Shown here: positions 21,746 to 33,789 of the stretch, one piece after another
Layout of the letters: each line of letters opens with the position of its first letter
How positions within the stretch are numbered: the stretch's first letter is position 1
DNA from: Aselliscus stoliczkanus
Taxonomy: Eukaryota; Chordata; Mammalia; Chiroptera; Hipposideridae
DNA: 64,000 nt
Reading direction: 5' to 3'
Assembly: GCA_033961575.1 (NCBI GenBank)
Contig: CM066738.1
Location: 66,439,478-66,503,477, forward strand
Position numbers and translations under genes: made by a program
The notes under the pieces: model-generated
Databases searched by the model: none
Told to the model about the DNA's origin: nothing
Seen by the model: only the letters and a program-made list of their open reading frames with translations

Positions 21746-22970
21746 GATTGTTGGTGGGCTTTTCCAAGGATGGATTTACTAAAGAGTTATTACCATGGAT
21801 GCTACCCACCCATCCCTGGTGGAATGATGTTCTATTCGAATTTTCCCAAACATAGGTAGGTGGTCTACTGGCAGAGTATGTAGGGCTTCAGAAGTAACAA
21901 CTATAACAATTACATATTTAGATATAAATAATAGTGGTCAACTTAGCTCTTCCTTGGCTGAGAATATGCTCTATTCTGCTCTATCCCCTGAGATGTCATT
22001 CTGCTGCAGGAAAATCCAAATCCTAAATTGAAGCGTGCTTTTGGATAAGCTCTTAATTTTTACTTTATTAAAATCTAATTCCCATATATTGAATCACACC
22101 TCATAACTTCTCACAGAGTAGAATTTCTTAAAACCATGTACTTTCTAGTGTCAGCCCAGGATATACCCTGCCCTTGATTTAAATAAATGGAAAATAGAGT
22201 CAAAGTCAGAACAGACAGGAGGAGGGCTCTTGCTTCTGTAGAGTTTAGAGTATCCAATTCTGATTTACGTGCTCATTCATTATTAACTTTGCTTGCTTAT
22301 TAATTGATTTCCTGAAGAATTCCTAGGGTTGTGCTAGCTCTTTCCCTGAAGGTTTACATTCTCTCTCTTGGTTGAGTGTACTTCTGTTCCTTTAGCAGCA
22401 TCTCTTTTGTGTCACATAGCCTCTGATGATATTTCCAACTCTTTTTTGATCTCTTGAATTTTTAAGGAAAGAAATGTAGCATTAAAGAGACTTTGAAGCA
22501 ATAGAGCATGTATAATTTATGTTGAGGAGGATTTGGTGAAACCATCTCTGGGGCCAATAGATTTTAATGTGATTTTTAGAACACAACTGCATAGATGTTC
22601 TTTCAGATCTGTAAGCTTGATTGGTTTGCTTAGATATTTTTAGACAGGAGAATTTTATGAAATTCTTTTATTTAAAAAACACCAAAACAAAATAGAAAGT
22701 GGGAGCATGTTGCTTTGATATTTTTTATTCCTCCTTTAGAGGAGATCAGAGAGGCAGCTGTAGTGTGGACAGGACTACTTGTATTTCCTGGCAGGGCCTG
22801 TGCCAAATCCCACATCTAACCCTTCCTGCATTAGGACTCTCAACAGAAAAAGGTGGTATATGAACAGCTAAGGTGCTTTCTCACATTCCTGGACCTGTGG
22901 CTCTAGTACAAATGACTGAGATCAGTGCTAGGGAGGATTATTGAGGAATTCTTCTAGGATAGAAACTAAA
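21746..22970. other. Unassigned DNA
   Basis: No coding frame of note, no RNA gene and no repeat I can name. Ordinary intergenic composition. Confidence 0.4.
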
Positions 22971-22988
22971 GTGTGTGTGTGTGTGTGT

Positions 22989-23019
<31 letters not shown>
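22971..23019 (+). repeat. (GT)n microsatellite
   Basis: About 49 bp of GT dinucleotides with one TAC interruption at about 22988. Confidence 0.97.
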
Positions 23020-23021
<2 letters not shown>

Positions 23022-23099
23022 GTGGGTGGGAAGCTAAGCATTTGTTCTCAGAGATCATCTGCATTGAAGATATAGAGAAAAAGGTGATACGGGGAAGGC

Positions 23100-23295
23100 G
23101 CCAACAATTATTGAGCATCTACTAAGAGGAGGGCACTGTGTTTTACATGCACAATTTCATTTAATCCTCAATATAAGTCTGGGAGGTGATATTTGCTATT
23201 AAGGGAGCTGAAGCCCAGAGTGGCTGAGTAACTTGCTCATGATCAGCTACTGAATGACAGCATGGGAATGAGATCCTAACCCCCAGTCTTGGTCT
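23100..23295 (+). repeat. MIR SINE
   Basis: One of the better-preserved MIRs here: attattgagcatctactaag, then tttcatttaatcctcaatat, then gagtggctgagtaacttgct follow the MIR core in order. Confidence 0.8.
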
Positions 23296-24020
23296 TTCTG
23301 TGACACGACCTAGGGAGCCTCAGGAACTGCCCTTCTCTAAACCTATGATAGTTTTCAGGTCCAAAGATAGGAACTGGACCTCCTCTCAGGCAGAGGAACG
23401 TGTCTTCCACTTCTAGATATTGTCAAGCACAATACCTCAGTATTCCCCTTCCCGTTCCCCTTACCTTCCCTTCCTTTCCCTTCCCTCCCCTTCTTTCTCC
23501 TCTCTCTTTGTAGAACAAACCAAAAGGAGACAGGAAATAATTTTTTCCCCTGGCTTGTGATTTATAAATTTTAACTTAGGAATTATTTAAAAATATTTCA
23601 AGGCAATGGTAAAAACAAATATTAATTCCAAAATACTAAAATGGATACAAATACAAACTTATCTGATGCAAATAACCTTCACTTGAGCGGGGATGATAAT
23701 TATTATTAATAAACTTACCCTCCCACTGAACACTACTAATGCTAACTGGTTCCAGTTATATGGTTCAAAGTTCTGGGCACAATTGTGATTCTTGGTCTTG
23801 GTAAAAACAAACAAATAATAGTTTACATAAAAATTTTCTTTAATGAAGAAATTGATAAATACTTATGTCTGTGCAACCTAGTCTCATTCATTACCTTAAG
23901 TTAATTGCTTTTCCCTCCATGTGTTTGTGATATTATCTTTCTGCCTTCAACTCTAAGCTTGTAAGAAGATCCTTGTTACTTCTTGATTCCGAGAGTAGCA
24001 GTTTATATATATTTTTTAGT
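23296..24020. other. Unassigned DNA with a pyrimidine-rich patch
   Basis: No gene seen. A C/T-rich patch of CCCTT and CCTTCC repeats runs from about 23445 to 23510. Confidence 0.45.
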
Positions 24021-24024
24021 TTTT

Positions 24025-24285
24025 CTCTTATTTTTTTAGATTTTTATTAAAATATAGCTAACATGCAGTATTATATTAGTTTCAGGTGTACAGAATAATT
24101 ATTAAACATTTATATACCTAAAGAAGTAATCATCATGGTAAATCTAGTAACCATATGACACCATACCACGCTATCACAATATAGTTGACTATATTCTCTA
24201 TGCTGTACATTACATCTCCATGACTTATTTGTTTTATACCTGGAAATTTGAACCTCTTATTCTCCTTTGCCTTTTCCCACCTTTT
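24025..24285 (-). repeat. Old L1 3' end fragment
   Basis: The reverse complement of an L1 3'UTR: tttttattaaaatatagcta, ttagtttcaggtgtacagaa and agtaaccatatgacaccata. A second L1 3' end starts immediately after, so two L1 tails lie back to back in the same orientation. Confidence 0.75.
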
Positions 24286-24289
24286 ATTT

Positions 24290-25455
24290 TTTCAGTTAAA
24301 GTAGACATTCAATATTATTTTATATTAATTTCAGGTGTACAGCATAGTGGTTAGATATTTATATAACTAAAGAAGTGATCTCCTTACTAGTCTAGTACCC
24401 ATGTGGCACCATACATCATTATTACCATATTATTGACTATATCCCCTATGCCTTACTCTACATCCCCATAACTCTTTGGTAACTACGAGTTTGTACTTCT
24501 TAATGCCTTCCTCCTTTTCACCCATACCCCAAACACCTCTCCCATCAGACAACTATAAAATGTTGTATTTATGAGTTTGTTTCTGTTTTGCTTGTTTATT
24601 TGTTTTGTTCTTTAGATTCCACACACAAGTGAAATCGCATTGCATCTGTCTTTCTCTGTCTGACAAACTCCACTCAGCAAGATACCCGCCAGGTCCATCC
24701 AAGCCACTGCAGATAGCAAGAATCCATTCCCTTCCATGTCCAAGCAGTATTCCATTGTATATATGCACCACCTACTCTTTCTCTTTTCATCTATTAATGG
24801 GTACCTAGGATGCCTCCATATCTTGGCCATTGTAAGCAATGCTGTAATGAACATATGAATGCACATGTCTCCTCAAAGTAGTGTTTTGGGTTTCTTTGGA
24901 TAAATACCCAGAAGTGGGATCATTGGGTTCTTTGTCTCTTGTTGTCATCTTTGTTTTAAAATTTATTTTGTCTGGTATAAGTATGGATAATCAGATTTTT
25001 TGTTTGTTTCCATTTTTAGGAAATAATTTTTTACCATCCCTTACTTTTAATATATGTGTGTCTTTTGATCTGAAGTGAGGAAGCATATGTAAGGACATTG
25101 TTTTCTTCATTCAGCCACCTGTCTTTTGATTGGAGCATTTAATCTATTTACATTTAAAGTAATTATTGATGGATATGTAGTTATTGTTATTTTATTATTC
25201 ATATTTTAAATTAATTAATTGATTGATAAATTGTCTTAAAGAAGTCCTTCTAACTTGTTTTGTAATACTGGTTTGGTGGTGATGAACTCCTTCAGTTTTT
25301 TGTTGTCTGGGGAGATCTTTATCTGTCCTTTGATTCTAAATGATAGCTTTGCTGGGAAGAGTAATCTTTGTTTTAGATCCTTGCCTTTTATCACTTCGAA
25401 TATTTCATGCCAATCCCTTCTGGCCTGCAAAGTTTATGTTGAGAAATAAGCTGAT
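24290..25455 (-). mobile_element. Internally deleted old L1 (3'UTR, ORF2 tail, endonuclease remnant, ORF1 tail)
   Basis: On the minus strand, the end of ORF2 (24612-24866, with IYTMEYCLDMEGNG and AISLVCGI) joins at about 24930 directly to sequence from the amino-terminal endonuclease region, followed by the C-terminal part of ORF1 (25236-25430, KGKDLKQRLLFPAKLSFRIK). The reverse transcriptase is gone. The junction differs from that in the HAL1-like copies 1-3. It is older and 5'-truncated. Confidence 0.7.
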
Positions 25456-25559
25456 TTTTTGTTTAATTGTGCAAATATTTGTTGCTTTATCAGTTCTTCT
25501 CAATTGGAGGGTTATAATTCTTTCCACATTGATCAAGTCAATTCTATCCTTTGAAATTC

Positions 25560-25880
25560 GTGAAAATAACATGAGCCACTCTGAGCAGATGCTTTAAAAG
25601 CTTTCAAGGATTCACCCCAACCTCCTTCCCTCTGCCAAGACCCTGCTGTGTCTCAGATAGAAACTGTCAGCTGAGGTCCTGGAATGGGGACTTGGGCAGC
25701 AAAGCTGCAGCCAATCCTCAATGAACATAAAATGAGAGTGGGAAATAAACCTTGGATGTTGTAAGCCACTGAAATTTATCACAACAGGAAAATGTAGCAG
25801 ATGATTGGCCCCAGAGCCCAGTGCATAGCCTATCCTGGCAGATAGAAAAGGAAACACAGAGCAGGGTTGTCATATCCATG
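25560..25880 (+). repeat. LTR-like relic
   Basis: The stretch ending gggaaataaaccttggatgt, tgtaagccactgaaatttat and gtgcatagcctatcctggca has the AATAAA-plus-short-R/U5 order of old ERV/MaLR-type LTRs. The precise family is not certain. Confidence 0.4.
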
Positions 25881-26480
25881 TATATACATTAATCCCCAAA
25901 CACCTGTTGCAGACCTTCACACCACAGCCTCTTAAGTAGTGATCAGATTCCTCAACTGACAAGCTTATTTTGAGCAGAAAATTAGGAAAGCATTGACATC
26001 TAGGTTTATATAGGGTTCCTTGCTGTGTTATGCCAAGTTGGACTAGGAGAATAGCCATCTATTGGCTATGGCATTCTGAATGAATCTTAAAACACACCAT
26101 TCAGTGATAATGTTATAACCAAGAAAATGAAAGACAACAAATTGTAAAATAAAAAGACAGCCTATTCTGTAGTTCCAAAGCTTTCACCAGATAAAATTTA
26201 AGCCAATATGTTGGCAAAATAGAAAAATGTGTTCTGAAAGGTTGGTGGTGTACCAAGAAAGTCTTGGGACACCCAAATCTTAGAATTTCTGAATGGCATA
26301 CATTTTATGATGGCACTCCAATTGAATTTGAAATGAATAACAAAATGATAGTTAGAAACTTTACTTATGTTTGAAAATTAAGAAATGCTTACAAAAAATT
26401 TTACATGAAAATTAGAAAATACTTAGAACAGAAGTGAAAATACTACTTATCGATATTTGTATGATGTGGTTAAATTGATA
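25881..26480. other. Unassigned DNA
   Basis: No gene or repeat that I can support. It ends at the probable target site of the LTR that follows. Confidence 0.4.
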
Positions 26481-26486
26481 CTTTCT

Positions 26487-27152
26487 TGTGGTCATACAGC
26501 AACCTAGCCATCTGCCCCCATGCACCTGTCCTTAACAACAGATCCTCACAGAGACAGTACTTTCACTACGTTTATGGCAATTCCCCATGAGACCCCAAGA
26601 AAGAGGGCTGGCTAGTCAAAGATGGGTACAACCCTAAGCTATCAATAGGGCAACCCAAGCCAGATACAGTCCAGGGGGTACCATGGGAGGAATCATGGAG
26701 GTGAAGAATATGGGCAGAAGACCCCTTATCTACAATGCTAATAGCCTGCCTGAGATGTGGAACCTGAACAAATGATAACATCTGTCCTCCATGCATTCTT
26801 GCCCTTAGACCTCTTAGTGAGCAGTTTCTGTCTCCCAGGAGGTGCACATATACAGGTCACGCGACTTTCGGTAAAGGCAGCCTGTAGGCCATGGGGTGAT
26901 TTGACTTAGAGCTAAGTTCTCTGGAACGATGTATGTGACTTACAGACCGTGGAAAAATACAATGCTACTTCCTTGTGTGTATCCCAATAAAAGCCGCAGT
27001 CAAGCTCGATTCGGGGCTCATTGTCCTAGAGGCACTGAGTCCCCTGGCTAGCACTGCTTTTGAGCTATCCTTTGTCTCTTGACTATCATTTCTGTTTCTT
27101 AGTCTCCATTGGGCCTCTTGAAGTGCCCAACCTAATTGTGCTTAACGTGACA
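26487..27152 (+). repeat. Probable solo LTR of an endogenous retrovirus
   Basis: A 666-bp segment starts TGTGG and ends GTGACA, with the flanking hexamers ctttct (26481-26486) and ctttgt (27153-27158), a 6-bp target duplication with one difference. A polyadenylation signal AATAAA lies at 26986-26991, followed by a U5-like region. A 6-bp duplication suits class II (beta-like) retroviruses. No internal retroviral genes flank it, so it is a solo LTR left by recombination. The edges rest on one imperfect duplication. Confidence 0.5.
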
Positions 27153-27159
27153 CTTTGTG

Positions 27160-27501
27160 GAACATTCATAGCCTTGAATACTTTTATTATAATAATTAGC
27201 TTGTGAATTTTAGACTCACTAGATTACAAAGATTTAGGCCTAAAACATTTGTATTTGGGCCTATCATTTGCCATAGATTCTAAGGGAAGCCTTTCTTTTA
27301 TTTATTCATTTGTTTACTTAAGCCTCCATGAAGAGTAAGGCCTACATAATGAATTTTCCTTGTTGCTTTCTTCTGGACATTATTTTATCTTATTAATTTT
27401 CTATCTTACCTTTTCTCTAAGACAATAGTCCATCTGAATCCCAATTTTATTCAGTGTTTCTGTACTAGAATATCTGGGTCTGAAACTCTAGATCATTGAG
27501 G
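27160..27501. other. Unassigned DNA
   Basis: AT-rich, no gene or nameable repeat. Confidence 0.4.
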
Positions 27502-27510
27502 GGCATTTAT

Positions 27511-27695
27511 TTATTTATTTATTTATTTTATTTATTTATTTTTTAATTAGTTTCAGGTGTACAACACAGTGCAATAGTTATACATTTTACCCCTCAAAGT
27601 GACAACCCCCACCCCCAATACACCACCCCACTCCCCTCCCCATATCATATATATCTATTACTCTTCCTCTGACTCTCTTCCACAGTATAATCCAC
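27511..27695 (-). mobile_element. 5'-truncated L1 3' end with target-site duplication
   Basis: A (TTTA)n-like tail followed by ttagtttcaggtgtacaaca and acccctcaaagtgacaaccc, the L1 3' end in reverse. The direct repeat ggcatttat is at 27502-27510 and 27696-27704. Only about 185 bp of L1 was copied. Confidence 0.82.
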
Positions 27696-27861
27696 GGCAT
27701 TTATACATATATGCTGTTAAGAAAACCAATGGTTTCAGTGTTTATTTACTTCCCTGGACTGATGTTCTGGCTTTGTACCTGGCTTTATATATTTTTCTTT
27801 TATTTCTTGCAATCTCATCCGTTTATTTAAAAAGTTATTTTCTTTTCTGTGTTTTTGTTTT

Positions 27862-27980
27862 TTTTTGAAGTTTATTGGGTGACAATGGTTAGTAAAGTTA
27901 CATAGGTTTCAACTGTACAATTTTGTAATACATCATCTATATATCATCACATTGTATGTTCACCACCCAGTTATTTTACT
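27862..27980 (-). repeat. L1 3' end fragment, second subfamily
   Basis: T-run, then gaagtttattgggtgacaat, ggttagtaaagttacatagg and ccacccagttattttac. The same 3' end type recurs at 52048-52525. Confidence 0.65.
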
Positions 27981-27984
27981 TTCA

Positions 27985-30520
27985 TATTTTTGTTTGAGCA
28001 TGTAAAACTGTTATGTAGCAGTAAGGTTTCAATAATTCTTATCTGCCCCATTATCATAAATGTCAATCTATGCGACTATTTCAAAATATATACTGTCTCA
28101 GTTCTAAATATTTTATAACTTCCATTATGATTACTTTTTTATTGTCTTTCACAGTATGACTGCATTTTCAACATGTGAAGATTTTTACCCTTTTTTTTTT
28201 TTTTTACCACATTCCATTTTTATTTCATTGTGACAACATAATTTGGTTTGCATCAAATAGTCCCTTCAGTATTCTTAACCTAAACTAACCTAAACTTGGG
28301 TTAAGGCAAGTATCCTGTCAATCTTTATAAAAATTTAATTATTCACTTAAAATACATATTTTCTCATTGTTAGGTATAGAATTATGTACATGTAAAGTTT
28401 GTTAATCATGCACTCAAATTTTTTTTCTGTACTAATTTTGATCTGCTTAATCTATCAGCTAATTAGAGAGAACTATTAATAATTCCCTATATGAATGTGC
28501 ATATATTAAATCTTGTTATTATTCTGCTATATTTTTATTTGTATATTTGAGGTTTTCTTTTTAGTTCTCCTACTGGAGATTTAAAAAATTTTACTTTAAG
28601 GCAGCTGCATGGTTAATTCACTTGCTTATTTCTGCTGTTTCATGTCTTCTTCATCTCTGGCATTCATTATCTCTTAGAAACTTAGTCATACATTTAAAAT
28701 AATTTTTGAACATTCTACCCAGTATATCTAGAGGTTTGAAATGGGAGCATTTTCAGATTTGATCTTGCTAAGCACCTGAAGCTTACAGATTTCATTTAGT
28801 CTGTGGAACTCAAGGAGATCACATAAAGAGAATGTAAAATGAAGAGAAGTTGGAAGGCTGATCTACAGGGAGCTCCAAATATTTGGGAGATGAATAAAAA
28901 TGAGATAAATCTGAGTATGGCCTCCTTCTATTTTAGAATGTCTGCACTCTCTTTCCCTTAGTGGATTCATACATCTCAAATATGTAAAAAAAAAAATTAA
29001 ACATAGGTAATAAAACAGAGGTCATTCTTCTGAAAGCATTCATTAGCATCTTAAAAAAATATAAATTAGGACAATAAGAATATTGGAAAATATTATATAT
29101 TTTTACACGAAGGCAGCTTGTTTTTTCTTGTGTGTAGGGATGTGTCAAAATCATCCTTCCTTTTTCTGAGTGTTAAATATAAGAAAAACTTCAATTACTG
29201 GAATTTTATAAAAGTAATGTCATGTCTACCTTTATTCATTTTATATTGAGCCTTCTGGCAAAAGAAACTACAATTATTGTTTCTTGTCAATCTTCAGACC
29301 GGGAAGGAAAAAGCAGAAGGATTTTGAATTGGCTTTCTCTGAAAGAAAAAGTTAGGAGAAAATGGCAAAGACAGATGAAAGAAGAGCAGATTTATGATGT
29401 CAAGTAAACTTTAAGGATGAGAAAACATGAAAAGACCCATAGAACAGTGAGATTAGGGTAAATACAGAAAGTTCTGAAATATTTTACAGATCTACAAAGC
29501 TTTTTGGGTCAAAACAGATCAACGAGAAATGTGATATTTTCTTTTACAATTTCTCAAATGCTTCTGCCATTCCCAAGATGTATAATCACATTGTACATTG
29601 TACAGATTAAAACAAAAATTATCTAACGACATGGAATCAATGAACAATGAATAAGTATTTGAACTTTGCAAAGGGATAAATGGGGCTATAATGCTGAGAT
29701 TGATAATTATTCTAATGAGAAAAATACTACCAGTTGCTTCAAAAATGATGAAGGGAACTTCTTTACAATAACTGAGTTTTCAGATGAACAAATCAGTTCT
29801 TCAACGTTCTTAAATATATTAAACCCAACTTGCACAAGGTTAGTATTAAATCAAATTACTGAATACTACTTAACATGTTTAATTTGGAATTTGTGCCAAA
29901 AGCAATCAAAGCTAGAAAGCAAGTAAAAAATAAAAATATGTATGATTCTACCCAGTTAATCTATTACAGTCTGTACAGAAAATCAGTATTCTGAACTTTC
30001 TATTTTTCTTAGCTTGACATCTGAGCTGACAGCATTTTGCTATTAAAATATTTGCAGAAAGTGGATAGAAGTCTGCATTTAGAATTATCACCTGGTTAGA
30101 ACGATGGTTTTCCTGATTCATAACTCTTTGATAGCTTTGTGGACTTAAATGAGATTACTAAACTATCAATGGTGGAGGTAGAATTGACTCTAAAGTGTTT
30201 TGTTTTTGTTTTTTGTTTTTGCATCACTTGTCACCCTTGGGCATTCTGTGAGTGTTTCAAACAAAGTGCATGTAGATGTGTTTGCCAGGCTGTGGCCAGT
30301 CAGACCATACACTGGCATGGCACCTGACCTGACATTCTCATCACAAAAGTAAAAGGGACCCAGAAGTTTCAGGTTTATCATGGGAAACAGAGGACAGGAA
30401 GGGCTTCAGACCCTGGCCTGGTTTCCCACTAACCTCTGCAGCCCAGCACACTTTAGTTGAAAATGAGTAGCTGAGCACGTGGTGACCAGAGGCACGCCAA
30501 TGCTAAAGGGCACTGAGGAT
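27985..30520. other. Unassigned, gene-poor DNA
   Basis: No gene, RNA gene or repeat I can name with confidence. The short frames here (for example 28933-29154 and 29666-29926) show no domain and look like chance. A T-run at about 28190-28205 may mark an old retrotransposon tail. Confidence 0.4.
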
Positions 30521-30523
30521 GTT

Positions 30524-30558
30524 CTCCTCTTCCTCCTCCTCCTCCTCCTCCTCCTCCT
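30524..30558 (+). repeat. (TCC)n microsatellite
   Basis: About 35 bp of TCC/CCT triplets. It produces leucine-rich or glycine-rich frames on the two strands that are not genes. Confidence 0.95.
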
Positions 30559-30559
30559 G

Positions 30560-31465
30560 CCACCTGTCTTGGTAGGAACCCTGCCCAGATGCTTCCTCTC
30601 CTTTCCACTTCTGCCAGCTGCTTCAACCCTGCATTTCCTGGGCGCCTCTTCTGCTCATACTGTCCCATTCCAGGGTGCCCTTCCCTCCTGTGGCCTGCAG
30701 GACTTTTCTTCTCCCCACCTCCTCTGAGTGGCAAGCAGCCACCCTTGCCACCGTTTTTTTATGTCACCTCACATTTCCCTTTCTTTCCAGCTGTTCAGGT
30801 CATCTTCTCTCTAGACTACAGGACTCTAAAAGGTTCCACTACCTCTCCACAGTGTGATGACACACACCTAAAGTCTTGACTCAAATAATGGCAAGTTGAA
30901 TGTAAAGCTTTTATGTTTAGAATCATGTACCATTATTACATTCTGACTTTTACATTATTTTTGTGGCTCCTTCGTTTCTTTGATGCACATTCCCCAAGGG
31001 ACCCACCCTATCACACCGATTGCTTCCTTTACTACCTATGTTGGTGTTCGTTAGGGTTCTGTACTACAAGCTTTTACTTTTCATTTTACATTCTCCTCCA
31101 GGATAATTTAATCTGTTTCTATGCCTGTAATTACTATCTGTATAATAATTAATCTAGACTCCACCCTAGACTTTAGATTAGTTCCAGAGCTAATATCTAA
31201 CTGCTAATGTGCTTTTCCATTTTTCTTCTTTTCAAACTTGTCTAAACCTGAGCCCATAATATAATCTCCCCAAACCACAACCACTCCTAATCCTATATTC
31301 CCTCAGTAAATGAAGACCCTTTGTTGCCTAAAATAAAAAACACCTAGGTGTCATCATTAAATCTTCCTTTTCCCTCACTCCTGCCCCTACCTGTCAACCA
31401 ATCACTAAACAAAATTGATTCTAATTGTTATTGACTCTGAAATATATTATTTCTCTCCATTCTGA
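30560..31465. other. Unassigned DNA
   Basis: Locally more C-rich near 30560-30800, then AT-rich. The open frames around 30453-30879 overlap on both strands and arise from the TCC array and its C-rich flank. No gene call. Confidence 0.4.
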
Positions 31466-31469
31466 CTGC

Positions 31470-31640
31470 CCCCAGTGTAGTAAATGCCGTCATATTTTTG
31501 TGCCTAGACTGATGTCACAACTTTCTAATTGATTTTCCATAACCCCACCTTGCCAAAATGGTATTCTACTATGCACGTCTAGTCATGTTACATTCCTACA
31601 TAAAACTCCTGACACATCTTTCAAGATCATAATGTAAACA
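31470..31640 (+). repeat. Possible L2 relic
   Basis: The run caactttctaattgattttc, ctagtcatgttacattccta and taaaactcctgacacatctt is in L2 order (the cac...catc...aaactcc stretch). Short and old. Confidence 0.45.
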
Positions 31641-32151
31641 ACAAAGCGATTAAAGTATTAAAAATGGGGATATATTTAAAACATCTTTATAGTATCAGAG
31701 GTTTTTAAAAGAAACCTGGAAAAACAGAAAAGTCATAAAGGAAGAATGGACTCGTTTATTGCACTGTGGAAGTAAATTTGCATTTCTGGTTCATCTTTTG
31801 TTGTTGTCTGTCAGCAACACTGCAGTGTGTTAGTTCATCTTTTTTCACTGAGTGAGTCTGCATGTCATTTGTGGGAAGAATATAGTGGGAATCAGAATAC
31901 CTAAGCTCTGTTCTGGGTAATGAGTTAGGAGGATTAAACAACAAGAACAAGAACAAACTACTAGCTACCTCTTAATGAGAGGTTACTCTGTGCTCTGTGG
32001 TTCACGTACATGAAGAACTCCATATCATATAACAAAGCCCAAGGGTGCATGTTGTTATAACCACTCAATGAAGATGAAAGAAGTTAAACACTTGCTCCAG
32101 TCACCTTAGTGTTTCTATACACCATTCGCCACATTGCTTCTTGATGATGAC
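31641..32151. other. Unassigned DNA
   Basis: No gene or nameable repeat. Confidence 0.4.
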
Positions 32152-32550
32152 TGTTATGGGCTAAATTGTGCCCCCCCCCCAAATTTGTTGAAGCACTAAG
32201 CCCCATACGTCAGAATGTGACTTTTTGGAGCTAGGGCCTTTAAAGAGGTGATTAAGTTAAAATGAGGCCATTAGGGTGGGCCTTAATCCATTCTGAATGG
32301 TATTCTTATAAAAAGGTGATTAGAATATACAAAGAGACACAAGGAATTCTCAAGCACACAAGAAAAATCATGTAAAGGATCAAGTGAGGAGGTGTCATCT
32401 GCAAGCCAAGGAGAGAGGCCTCAGAAACCAAACCTGCCGACACCTTGAACGCAGATTTCAAGCCTCTAGAACTGTGAGAAAATAAATTTCTGTTGTTTAA
32501 GCCACGCAGCCTGGGGTATTTTGTTAAGGCAGCCCTAGCAAGCTAATAAG
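32152..32550 (+). repeat. MaLR-type (MLT1-like) LTR
   Basis: It begins tgttatgggctaaattgtgc, contains a run of ten C, and ends with gaactgtgagaaaataaatt, ctgttgtttaagccacgcag and aggcagccctagcaagctaa, the usual MaLR LTR order with a polyadenylation signal near the end. Plus orientation. No matching internal region is adjacent. Confidence 0.8.
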
Positions 32551-32639
32551 TGATGACCAGGAAGTGGGGGCTTCTGCTAATATCTGAAATTTTCCTGATG
32601 CTGCTGTTTCTCTGATAATCGAATACTTCCTACCCCCTG

Positions 32640-33185
32640 GTTCTGAGTCACCCACATGGCTAACTGGTCACTCCTACTTCCTGATTATTGTGTTTTGGTC
32701 ACCAGAGAGGACCATTTGCCATTTTCTGCATTTGGACCCACTTCCCCAGGTCTTGCCTCAGTCCTATTAATGTATCTCTTCCTAGGTTATAGGCTCTTCC
32801 ATTCTGCCTCATCCCACTATCAACAGTCTTGTGCTCGGTCATGTTTTTAGATGCAAAGCCTTTGCGCATTCTGATCCCTCTGCTGGGATGCTTTTCCAGT
32901 CACCTCTCTCGTTAACACCAACTCTTTCTTTAGATATAAGCTCAAATTTCTCTTCCCTGGATACTGCCTCTCCCAAACAAAGCTCCATTTCCCTTTCTTA
33001 TGCTATCACATCAGCCTGGGCCTTTCCTTCATATTTCTTATCCAAATTTATATTGTACATTATTTCAATTATTTGATGTATGCCTCTCTCTATTAGTAGA
33101 CTGTGAGCTCCATAAATCCAGTTATGAATGCCATCATATTCCAAGTGGCTAGCACATAGTAGGTAAAAATATTAATTGAACAAGA
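32640..33185 (+). repeat. L2 LINE 3' end
   Basis: The segment has ctttgcgcattctgatccct, ttttccagtcacctctctcg, then agactgtgagctccataaat and gctagcacatagtaggtaaa, which is the ordered 3' end of L2. Plus strand. Well preserved for this family. Confidence 0.78.
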
Positions 33186-33189
33186 TGAA

Positions 33190-33789
33190 TGACATATGAT
33201 CCTTGATATTGGCCATTTGCATTGGGTCATATAGGCTTATAACTCTAATCTCCTAATTTCTTTCTGAGACCCTTAAATTATCCCTTTTTCATCATCTATC
33301 ACCCCATTGCTGGATGCCTTTCTAGGTCAGCCACTATACTACATTCTGATTGAAATATTTCAAAACTTGTGCTCAAAAGATGATCCATAATTTTCTACTG
33401 CAAGCTTCTACTTAGAGTGTTATATTCACACTTTCTTAAGGCTCTGAAGCACTATTTCCCCACAGAGCAAATTCATGAAGAAATTTTATTGGATTTGATT
33501 TTACAAGGGAAAACAGTTCTGTTTGGTTTGCAAGGAAGCAGTAGACTCACGTTGATTGAAAACTTCTTTTACAAAGTGCAATAGCAGGAATGAAAAATGT
33601 AATAAAGCTGAAATCAGAGACATAACTTTATCTTAACTTTTTAGTATCATGATAACTTCCTTCCTGGAAATTGCTTCATTGAAGAATAGTATACTTTATT
33701 TCCTATGATGACTCATTCAGGCCAAGATGACTGACATGTGGAAGAGACCTTTAGTTATGTAAGCCATTCTGAGCTGCTGGAAGTAGCAC
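33190..33789. other. Unassigned DNA
   Basis: No gene or nameable repeat. Confidence 0.4.

Noticed and set aside
30453..30879. Overlapping frames rich in leucine, proline or glycine
   Set aside because: They come from the TCC array and its C-rich flank and overlap on both strands.
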